From contig NZ_AUDH01000003.1 in assembly GCF_000425365.1 (NCBI RefSeq), forward strand, positions 186,001 to 250,000: a DNA stretch of 64,000 nucleotides, in the 5' to 3' direction. The position numbers were made by a program, and so were the translations under genes. Origin of the DNA: Rubritepida flocculans DSM 14296 (lineage in GTDB: Bacteria; Pseudomonadota; Alphaproteobacteria; Acetobacterales; Acetobacteraceae). Below are positions 17,290 to 26,000 of the stretch, in pieces (the first letter of the stretch is position 1; every line of letters starts with the position of its first letter). Under the pieces are notes generated by a model that worked only from the letters and a program-made list of their open reading frames with translations, did no database searches and had not been told where the DNA came from.

Positions 17290-20154
17290 ATGATCGCCGC
17301 CCTGCTGCGCCGCTTCCGGCGCGCCCCCCCGAGCCCGCGCCTGCTCGGCGACCGCGCGCGCGACGCGCGGCGCTGGGAGGAGGCGGCCGCCCATTACCGC
17401 CGCCACCTCGCGGCGCATCCGGCCGATGCGGCGATCTGGGTCCAGCTCGGCCACGCCGAGAAGGAGGCCGGGCGGCCCGACGCGGCCGAGGCCGCCTATC
17501 GCGAGGCCATGGCCCTCGCCCCGCGCGACCACGACCCGCCGCTGCATCTGGGCCATGTGCTGAAGCTGCTCGGCCGGATGGAGGAGGCGATCCGCGCCTA
17601 CCAGCTCTCGGCCGAGCTCGCGCCCGTGAACCATGCGGCCGAGGAGCTGCGCGCCCTGCTGCCCGCGGGGGCGGCGCCGGCCGCCTATGTCCCCGCCGCG
17701 CGCCCCGCCGGCCCCGCCCCGGAAACCCCCGAGCGCGCCGCCCTGCGCGCTGCCGCCGAGGCGAACCCCGGGGATGCCGCCGCCTGGCGCGCCCTGGCCG
17801 AGGCGCTGCTCGCCGCGCATGACCGCGCGGGCGCGCGCGCCGCCGCGGAGCGCGCCTTCACCAGCGCGCCCGACCGCCGCCACTGGCAGCTTCTGCGCCG
17901 CATCGCCGGCGCGGCGCCGGAGGAGGGCACCCCCGGCGGCCCCGACCTCTACGACGTGACGGACCTGCTGAACCTGCTGCAGGAGACGGGGCGCGCCACG
18001 GGCATCCAGCGCGTGCAGCTCGGTCTCGTCGAGGGCATCCTGAACGACGCCGAGGCCGCCGCGCGCGCGCGCTTCGTCTTCCTCGCCGAGCGCATGGGCC
18101 CGCTCTGGACCATCGCGCCGGCCGATCTGCGCGCCCTCCTCGCCTACTGCCTGGCCGAGCGGCATGACCTGGAGCGCGCGCGCCAGCTCGTCGCCCAGGC
18201 GATGGACCGCGCCCGGCCCACCCATCTCGCCTCCGCCCGGCGCTTCCTCATCCTCGGCGCCTTCTGGTTCTGGGCGGGGGCGCCGGCGGCCCTCGCCCGG
18301 CTGCGCGCGGCGGGCGTGCGCATCGGGGTGCTGGTCTATGACCTGATCCCCGTCACCCATCCCGAATACACCAGCGAGGGCACGGTGCGGGCCTATCGCC
18401 AGGGCCTCGCCGAGGGCGCGCGCCTGTGGGATTTCGCGCTGACCATCAGCGCCTGGACGGCGCGGGAGCTGGAGGGCGCGCTGGCCGGGCTCGGCGCGCC
18501 CGCCCTGCCGATCCGGCCCGTGCCGCTCGCGCACCGGATGAATGTCGGCGCCCCGCCGGGGCCGGAGGACTGGCCCGCGCCCCTCGCCGACCTGCGCGGG
18601 GGGGAGTTCGTGCTCTGCGTGGGCACCATCGAGGCGCGCAAGAACCACCTGGCCCTGTTCCAGGCCTGGCGGCTGCTGCTGCGCGAGGGCTTCGCGCCGC
18701 CGCCGCTGGTGCTGGTGGGCCGCCCCGGCTGGCGGGTGGAGGATTTGATGGCCCAGCTCGAGGCCACGCGCTTCCTGGACGGGCGCATCCGCCTCGTGCA
18801 CGGCGTCTCGGACCCGGAGCTGGAGGCGCTCTACCGCGCCTGCCTCTTCACCGTCTTTCCCTCCTTCACCGAGGGCTGGGGGCTGCCGGTGGGCGAGGCG
18901 CTGGCGCTGGGCAAGGTGGTGCTGGCCAGCGGCGAGGGCGCGACGCCCGAGGCCGGGGCGGGCTTCGCCCTGCCCATCGACGCCTACAACCCCCGCGGCA
19001 TCGCGGCCGAGGTGCGCCGCCTCTGCACCGACCGCGCCGCGCTGGCGGCGGCGGAGGCGCGCATCCGCGAGGGGTTTCGCCCGCGCGGCTGGCCCGAGGT
19101 GGCGGCGGATTTCCTGGCGAAGGTGGCGGAGCTCTCCGCCCTGCCGCCCATGCAGCACGAGCCCGCCACCCCGCCCGAACTCGCCCCCGGCGGGCGCATC
19201 GGCCTGGAGGCGGAGGAGGATTGGGCGGCGGCCGCGCTGCTGGGCGCGGGCTTCGAGGCGCCGGGGCCGGGCGGGGCGGCGCTGGTCGGCCCCGCCGGGG
19301 CGCTCGCGCTGCGCCTCGCCGCGCCGGGGACGGTGCTGCTGCGCCTCGCCGCGCGCCCCTGGGCGGAGATGAACCGGGTGGGGCTCTTCGCCGGGCAGGC
19401 GCCGCCGCGCTGGTTCGGGCTGATGCCGGGGCAGGAGGTGCTGGCCGCCATCGCCCTGCCCGCGGGGGAGACGCGGCTCGGCCTGGTCGTGGAGGGGCCG
19501 CTCGCGCCCCCGAAGGAGGAGGACCCGCGCCCCATTCGCGTGGCGCTGAAGGAGGTGGCGCTGGCGCCCCCGCCGGGCGGGGCGGTCGCGCCGCGCCTGC
19601 CGGTGGTGTTCGGCGCGCGGGCCGAGGGGCCGGGCTGGGCCGGGCTGCTCGCCGAGGGCTGGGACCTCGCGGCCGACAGCGCGGGGGTGGAGCCCCTCGC
19701 GCCCGCCCCGGTGATCCGCTTCCGCGCCGAGGGGCTGGGCCCGGGCGAGGCGCTGCGCGTCGTGCTGCACCTCGCCCCGCGGCCCGGCGCGGCGGGGCGG
19801 CTGCGCCACCCGGGCGGCGAGACGCCGCTGCCCGCCGCCCCGCGCCCCTTCGCCCTGCCGCTGGCGCTGACGACCGGGGAGGGCGGGGTGGTGGAGATCG
19901 GCCTCGCCATGGCCGGAGGCGGCGTGCCGCCGCTGCGCCTCGCGGCCCTGCAATGGGCGGCGGAGGGCGATCTGCCCGGCCGGCTCGCGCTGCTCGAGGG
20001 CATCGCCGGGGTGGAGCCGACGGGAGGGGCGGAGGCCGGAGGTCTTGCGGCGCTGGAGGCGCGGCTGACCGCGCTCGCCGCCGCAGCGGGGCCGCCGCCC
20101 GGGGGCGAGACGGGCCAGGCGCTGCGCCTGCTCTCCGCCCTGCGCCGGGGCTGA
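17290..20154 (+). CDS. TPR-containing family 4 glycosyltransferase
   Basis: This is a 954-aa protein. Residues ~15-115 form about three TPR units (EEAAAHYRRHLAAHPADAAI is one). A linker is followed by YDVTDLLNLLQETGRATGIQRV near 220 and a GT-B catalytic module, with VGTIEARKNH near 442 and the nucleotide-sugar motif FPSFTEGWGLPVGEAL near 523. The last ~330 residues (from about 625) match nothing I recognise. No signal peptide or membrane span is evident, so it acts in the cytoplasm, probably on a surface polysaccharide or O-glycan. The start at MIAALLRRF was chosen because the 15 codons upstream look non-coding. A second large glycosyltransferase follows after 10 bp, so the two form an operon. 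Donor and acceptor are unknown. Confidence 0.85.
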   Translation: MIAALLRRFRRAPPSPRLLGDRARDARRWEEAAAHYRRHLAAHPADAAIWVQLGHAEKEAGRPDAAEAAYREAMALAPRDHDPPLHLGHVLKLLGRMEEAIRAYQLSAELAPVNHAAEELRALLPAGAAPAAYVPAARPAGPAPETPERAALRAAAEANPGDAAAWRALAEALLAAHDRAGARAAAERAFTSAPDRRHWQLLRRIAGAAPEEGTPGGPDLYDVTDLLNLLQETGRATGIQRVQLGLVEGILNDAEAAARARFVFLAERMGPLWTIAPADLRALLAYCLAERHDLERARQLVAQAMDRARPTHLASARRFLILGAFWFWAGAPAALARLRAAGVRIGVLVYDLIPVTHPEYTSEGTVRAYRQGLAEGARLWDFALTISAWTARELEGALAGLGAPALPIRPVPLAHRMNVGAPPGPEDWPAPLADLRGGEFVLCVGTIEARKNHLALFQAWRLLLREGFAPPPLVLVGRPGWRVEDLMAQLEATRFLDGRIRLVHGVSDPELEALYRACLFTVFPSFTEGWGLPVGEALALGKVVLASGEGATPEAGAGFALPIDAYNPRGIAAEVRRLCTDRAALAAAEARIREGFRPRGWPEVAADFLAKVAELSALPPMQHEPATPPELAPGGRIGLEAEEDWAAAALLGAGFEAPGPGGAALVGPAGALALRLAAPGTVLLRLAARPWAEMNRVGLFAGQAPPRWFGLMPGQEVLAAIALPAGETRLGLVVEGPLAPPKEEDPRPIRVALKEVALAPPPGGAVAPRLPVVFGARAEGPGWAGLLAEGWDLAADSAGVEPLAPAPVIRFRAEGLGPGEALRVVLHLAPRPGAAGRLRHPGGETPLPAAPRPFALPLALTTGEGGVVEIGLAMAGGGVPPLRLAALQWAAEGDLPGRLALLEGIAGVEPTGGAEAGGLAALEARLTALAAAAGPPPGGETGQALRLLSALRRG

Positions 20155-20164
20155 CCGCGCGCCG

Positions 20165-23002
20165 ATGCGCGTTCTGCTCGACATGCAGGGGGCGCAGGGC
20201 GCCTCGGCCCGGGCCGGGGTGGGGCGCTATGTGCTCGACTTCGCCCGCGCCATGGCTCGCGCGCGCGGCGGGCATGAGCTGCTGCTGCTGCTCAACGCCA
20301 CCCTGGCCGGGACGGCGGGCGCCATCGCCGACGAGTTCGCCCCCCTGCTGGGCGAGGGCGCGATCCGCCGCTTTGCCGCGCCGGAGGGGGCGGTGGCGGG
20401 GCGCGCGCCCCTCTCGCCCCTGCGCCGCGCGGCCGAGCTGATCCGCGCCGAGGCGGTGTGCGAGGCGCGGGTGGACCTGCTGCTGCTCGGCTCCGCCTTC
20501 GAGGGCTGGCGCGACGAGGCGGTGGTCACCTGGCCCGAGGAATACGAGCGCGTGGCCACCGCCGCCGTGCTGCATGACCTCATCCCGCTCTCGCTGCGCG
20601 GGCTCTACCTGGATGGCGCCTGGGGCGAGGGCGGGCTGCTGCCCTGGTACATGCGCGGCCTCGACGAGGTGGCGGCGGCGGGGCTTCTGCTGTGCAACTC
20701 CGAGGCGACGCGCGAGGAGGCGCTGCGCCACCTCGCCACCCCGCGCGAGCGGCTGGCGGTGATCGGCGCGGGGGTGAACCCGGATTTCGCCCCGCCCGCG
20801 CGGCCGGACCCCGCGCTGCCCGCGCGCTACGGCCTCGCGCCCGGCTTCCTGCTGGCGCTGGGCATGGGGGATCTGCGCAAGAACGAGGCCGTGCTGCTGG
20901 ATGCCTACGCCGCGCTGCCCGCGGCGCTGCGCGCGCGCCACCCGCTCGCCATCGGCCATGTGAACCCGCCCGCGCTCGCCGCCGCCATCGCCGCGCGCGG
21001 GCTTTCGGAGCGCGAGGTGCGGCTGCTGCCGCATGTGCCCGAGGCCGATCTGCCCGGGCTCTACGCCGCCTGCGCGCTCTTCGTCTTCCCCTCCCTCGCC
21101 GAGGGGTTCGGCCTGCCCGCGGCGGAGGCCATGGCCTGCGGCGCGCCGGTGATCGCGAGCGACCGGCCCGCCCTGCCCGAGGTGATCGGCCGGCCCGATG
21201 CGCTCTTCGACCCCGAGGACGCGCCCGCCCTCGCCCGGCTGATCGAGGCCGTGCTGACCGACCCCGCCCGCCGGGCGGACCTCGCGGCCTATGGGCTGCG
21301 CCGCGCGCGCGACTTCTCCTGGGACGGGGTGGCGGCCCGCGCCTGGCGGGCGCTGGAGGAGCGCGCGCCCCAGGGCGTGCCCTGGCGGCCCCGGCCGCGC
21401 CCGCGCCTCGCCCTGGTCTCGCCCCTGCCGCCCGCGCCCACGGGGGTGGCGGACTACGCGGCCGAGCTCGCGCTCGCGCTGCGGCCGCACTACGCCATCA
21501 CCCTCGTCTCCGCCGCGCCGCCGGAGGGCGCGCTCGCGGGCCGCCTGCCCTGGATGGAGGAGGCGGCCTTCGCGCGCGAGGGCGGGCGTTTCGAGCGGGT
21601 GCTCTACCAGATCGGCAACAACCCCGTTCATGCGGCGGCGCTGACGCGGCTGCTGCCCCGCCAGCCCGGGGTGGTGACGCTGCACGACCCGGCGCTGACC
21701 GATCTCCGCAACTGGCTGCTGACCGACCGCGCGGCGCGCGAGCGCGCCCTGCCCGAGCGGGTGGAGGAGGAGGGCTACCCCGCCGCGCTTGCGGGGCGGA
21801 TGGGCATGGGCAGCGCCGGGGTTCTGGCCGAGGCGGCCATGGTGATCGTCCATTCCGAGCATGCGCGGGCGCGGCTCGAGGCCGAATACGGCGCGGCGGC
21901 CACCGCCCATGTGCGGGTGGTGCCGCATCTGCGCGCCCCCCTTGTCCTGCCCGGGCGCGCGGCGGCGCGCGCCGGGCTCGGCCTGCCGCCCGAGGCGGAC
22001 ATCATCGCCGCCTTCGGCCTCGTCACCCCGCGCAAGGCGCCGCTCGCCCTGCTCGCCGCCTTCGCCGAGATCGCGCCGCAGCGCCCCGCCGCGCGGCTGG
22101 TCTATGCCGGGGGCGCGGTGGACGGGCTGGAGCGCGCCATCGCCGCCGAGGCGGAGCGGCTCGGCCTCGCCGAGCGCGTGCGCGTGACGGGCCGGCTGCC
22201 CCTCGAGACCTACCGGCGCTGGCTGGCGGCGAGCGACCTCGCGGTGCAGCTCCGCACCGACAGCACGGGCGAGACCTCGGGCGCGGTGAAGGATGCGCTG
22301 GCCGCGGGGCTTCCCACCCTGGTCAACGCCCATGGCGCCATGGCCGAGCTGCCGGAGGGGATCTGCGAACGCCTGCCGGACGCCTTCACCCCCCGCGAGC
22401 TCGCCGCCGCGCTGGGCGCGCTGCTGGCCGAGGCGCCGCGCCGGGCCGCGCTCGGGGCGGCGGCCGCCGCCTGGGCCCGCGAGGCGCTGGCGCCCGAGGC
22501 CATCGCGGCGCGGGTGCGCCATGTCATCGAGGAGGGCTATGGCACCGGGCCGCTTTCCGGGGCGCTCTCCCTCGCGCGGCGGGCGGCGCTGCTGCCGCTG
22601 GAGGCGGAGGAGGAGGCGCGGCTCGGCGCGGCCATCGCCGCCACCTGGCCGCGCCCGCGCGGGCCGAGGCTCTGGCTGGACACGGCCGCACCCGGCCTCG
22701 CCGCCGGAATCGAGGAGATGCTGCGCCAGGGCGTGCCGGGTTTCCGGCCCGAGCCGGCGCGGATCGAGGGCGGCGTGCTGTTCACGCACCATGGCTGGGC
22801 CTGGGCGCGGCTCGGCCTGCCCGGCGCGCCGCCCGGCGAGGGCCGGGTGGCGCTGCTGCCCGGCGATGCGCTGCTCAGCGCCGCGCCGGAGGCGCAGGCG
22901 CTGGCCCGGGGGCGGGGGGCGCGCTGGCTGCCCCCGCCCGAGGCGGCGGGCGGGGCCGCCCAGCGCGCCCGGGTGATCGCGCGGCTCGCCTTCGGCGGGT
23001 GA
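20165..23002 (+). CDS. Tandem glycosyltransferase with two GT-B modules
   Basis: This is a 945-aa protein. Module 1 (about residues 1-400) opens with MRVLLDMQGAQ, has LALGMGDLRKNEAVL near 230 and FPSLAEGFGLPAAEAMACG near 307. Module 2 (about 415-770) opens with LALVSPLPPAPTGVADYA, has FGLVTPRKAPLALLAAF near 615 and a weaker donor site, RTDSTGETSGAVKDALAAG. A C-terminal tail (about 790-945) is unassigned. Fused GT4 pairs often add two successive linkages of a repeat unit, which is the likely role. It lies 10 bp after the TPR-GT gene and ends 12 bp from the convergent alpha-2-macroglobulin gene. No flippase, polymerase or export genes adjoin it. Confidence 0.86.
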   Translation: MRVLLDMQGAQGASARAGVGRYVLDFARAMARARGGHELLLLLNATLAGTAGAIADEFAPLLGEGAIRRFAAPEGAVAGRAPLSPLRRAAELIRAEAVCEARVDLLLLGSAFEGWRDEAVVTWPEEYERVATAAVLHDLIPLSLRGLYLDGAWGEGGLLPWYMRGLDEVAAAGLLLCNSEATREEALRHLATPRERLAVIGAGVNPDFAPPARPDPALPARYGLAPGFLLALGMGDLRKNEAVLLDAYAALPAALRARHPLAIGHVNPPALAAAIAARGLSEREVRLLPHVPEADLPGLYAACALFVFPSLAEGFGLPAAEAMACGAPVIASDRPALPEVIGRPDALFDPEDAPALARLIEAVLTDPARRADLAAYGLRRARDFSWDGVAARAWRALEERAPQGVPWRPRPRPRLALVSPLPPAPTGVADYAAELALALRPHYAITLVSAAPPEGALAGRLPWMEEAAFAREGGRFERVLYQIGNNPVHAAALTRLLPRQPGVVTLHDPALTDLRNWLLTDRAARERALPERVEEEGYPAALAGRMGMGSAGVLAEAAMVIVHSEHARARLEAEYGAAATAHVRVVPHLRAPLVLPGRAAARAGLGLPPEADIIAAFGLVTPRKAPLALLAAFAEIAPQRPAARLVYAGGAVDGLERAIAAEAERLGLAERVRVTGRLPLETYRRWLAASDLAVQLRTDSTGETSGAVKDALAAGLPTLVNAHGAMAELPEGICERLPDAFTPRELAAALGALLAEAPRRAALGAAAAAWAREALAPEAIAARVRHVIEEGYGTGPLSGALSLARRAALLPLEAEEEARLGAAIAATWPRPRGPRLWLDTAAPGLAAGIEEMLRQGVPGFRPEPARIEGGVLFTHHGWAWARLGLPGAPPGEGRVALLPGDALLSAAPEAQALARGRGARWLPPPEAAGGAAQRARVIARLAFGG

Positions 23003-23014
23003 TCCACCGGCGCA

Positions 23015-26000
23015 TCAGGGCGCGCCCTGGATGGTGATGCGCCCCGCCGCCTGCCGCGCGAAGAAGGCGGGGCGGTACATGTCCTGCACCTCCGCGCCCG
23101 GGAGTTCGAAACGCCCGGCGGTCACCACCCGGATGCGCACGGCGAGGCGGGCTTCGCGCCGCCCCTCAGCGAAGGTGACGGCGGCGGCGAAGCGGTCGTC
23201 CAGCGCGGGCTGGGCATCGGCCTCGGAGAGTTCGCCGAGGCCCGGGAAGCCCGGCACGGGCCCGGCCGGGTAGCGCGCCACGATCTCCCAGCCCGCGGGC
23301 AGGCCCTGGCTGAGCATGGCCATGTGCTCCTGCCCGCTTTCCGCCCGGGCATCGAGCACCAGCAGGAATTGCTGGCCCACGCGCAGCGTGTCGAGGTTCA
23401 GCGCCATGCCGTTCAGGTCCACGAAGCGACGGCGGATGCTCATCTGCTGCCGGGCGGCCGGCGCGGCCTCGCGCGGGATGCCCTGGAGGGCGATCTGCAT
23501 CGGCAGCGGCGCATCGCCGAGGTTGCGCAGCACGCCGCCGCCCGTCACCTCGACGCTGCGCCCGGCAAGCGGCCGGCCATCCAGCGCGGCGCGCACCGGA
23601 CGCCCATCGCGCCCCAGCGTGGCGGCGGCGAGCACCGCCCAGGCCTGTTCCTGGGTGGAGGCCAGGGCGGGGGTGAACTCCGGCCCCGGCAGGCGCTCCA
23701 GCGCCGTCTGCTGCTGCGCGGCCGGCAGCCCGGCCTCGCGCGCCAGCACCAGCAGGGCCAGCGCGTCGCGCGCCGCGCTGCCGTGATCGGCCAGCCAGTC
23801 GCGCCGGGCGGGATCGGCCAGGGCGGCGGCGAAGGCGCGCTCGGCCCGCTCCATGTCCCCGGCGCGGGCGAAGCTGGCCGCGAGCTGGGCGCGGGCGAGG
23901 GGGGTGGGCAGCCGCTCGAGCCGCTCCAGCAGCCGGCGCGCCGCGCCCAGCCGGTGCCGCCCGGCCAGCGAGAGGGCATGCAGCCGCGCGGCCTGGGCGG
24001 CGAACTCCTCGGGCCGGCTCGGCGAGCCCTCCTCCAGCGCCTCGGCGAGATGGGCGAGCGCGGACTCCAGCGCGGCCTCCGGCACGGCGGCCCCGGCGGC
24101 GCGGGCGCGCCAGAGCGCCTCCACGGCATAGGCGGAGGCCCAGGGCTCCGCCTCGCCCTGGGCGGACCAGAGGCCGAAGCCGCCGTCGAAGCGCTGCTTG
24201 GCCAGCACCGCCTCCACCGCCCGCTGCAGCCGCGCGCGCTCGGCCACGGGGCTGCCCTCGTTCAGCGCCGCCGCGAGGGCCAGCGCCTGCGAGGCGCTCT
24301 GCTCCACGCAGCCGAAGGGGAAGGCGAGCAGCGCCGCCAGCATCCCCTCCGCGTCGTAGCGCACGGGCGGGCCGAGCCGCGCCACCGCCCGCCAGCCGGG
24401 CAGGAAGCCCGCCCCGTCGGGTGCGAGCCGCGCCTCGCCCCCGGGCGGGATGTCGATGAGGCTCAGCGCGGTGGCCAGCCCCCGGGCGGGGCGCACGGCG
24501 AGGCGCGCCTCGCGGCTGGCGCTGAAGCCCTCGGGGCCGGTGACGGAGAGGCGCAGCACCCCCTCGCCCGGCCCGGTGGCGATGAGGCCGATGCGCGGCT
24601 CCGCGCGCTGACCGGTGGCGAGCCGCGCCGCGATCCGCGCCGGGCCGGCGAGGCGGATCGCGCCCTCCGCCGAGAGGCTGACGGCCACCTCGCCCGCGGG
24701 GAGTTCGAGATTGTGCAGCAGCAGCCCCGCCTGCGCCTCGTCGCCGGGCGCGAGGAAGCGCGGCAGCAGCGGCTCGGCCAGCACCGGGTCGCGCACGGTC
24801 AGCGCGCGCGCGGCGGCCCCCGTCCGCTCGCCGGTCCAGGCCACGGCCATCAGGCGCAGCTCGCCCGCGAAATCGGGCAGATCGAGCGGGACGAGGGCGC
24901 GCCCATCCGCATCCGTCTCCACCACGCCCGAGAACAGCGCGACAACGCGCTGGGGCGGGGCCAGCGCCGCCAGCCCGTCCATCTCGTCGCCGCCCTGGCG
25001 CAGCACGGCGGCCGCCCCCTCGGGCGGGGCGATCAGCCGGCCGTAATCGTCTCGGATGTCCACCCCGAGACGACGCCGCCCGCTGTAATGCGCGACGGGA
25101 TCGGGGCTGGCGAAGCGGGTGAGGCGCAGGATGCCCTCGTCCACCGCGGCGAGGGTCAGGCGCACGGGGCCCCCGGCCCCCTGCACCGCGACCGGGATGT
25201 CGACGCGCGAGTTGGGCCGGGCGCGTTCCGGCCCGCCCAGGGTGAGGGCGAGGCGGCGCGCCGCCGGGTCCATCTGCACCCAGGCGAGGCCGAGCGCCCG
25301 GCCGGGCATGCTGGCCGCCTCGCCGGGCCGGAACACGGTGACCGCCACATAGGCCCCGGCCCCCCAGGCGGGGTCCGCGGGCAGCTCCACCTCGGCCCCG
25401 GACTCGGGCAGTTCCAGCTCGCGCAGCGCGATCAGCCGGTCGGTGAGGATGGCGAGCGCGGCCCGGCCGGCGAAGGGGGGCGTGATGCGCAGCCGCACCG
25501 TCTCGCCCGGGGCATAGGCGCGGCGGTCGGCGGCCACATCCACCTTGTCGGGGGTCTCGGCGCTCTCGCTCGCCACCCAGCCCGCGCGCAGCCGCACCGA
25601 GGCGAGGGCCATGCCGCCCTGCTGCTGCGCCTCGAAGCGGTAGCGGCCGAAGGGCAGGGTGCGGGCGAGGCGGGCGGGGCCGGCGCCCAGGGTCAGGGTG
25701 CCGGAATCCACCGGCTCATCGGTCCAGATCGTCTCGTAGCGGGGGGCGCCGCCGCGCACCACCACGCGCCAGTCCGGCCGCTCGCGCAGCAGGCGCCAGG
25801 CGATCTCGCCGGGCTGCGGCCGCCCCTCGGCGTCGGTCATCACGATCTCGAAGCCGGCCTCGCCCCCCGCATCCACCGCCTCCGGCGCGCGGATGCCGAT
25901 GAGGCGCGGCTGCGCCGTCACGGCGATGTCGAGGCTGGCGCGCGAGGCGCGGCCGCCCGGCTCCTCCACCAGCACGGTGAGCTCGCCGCGCAGCGGGCGC

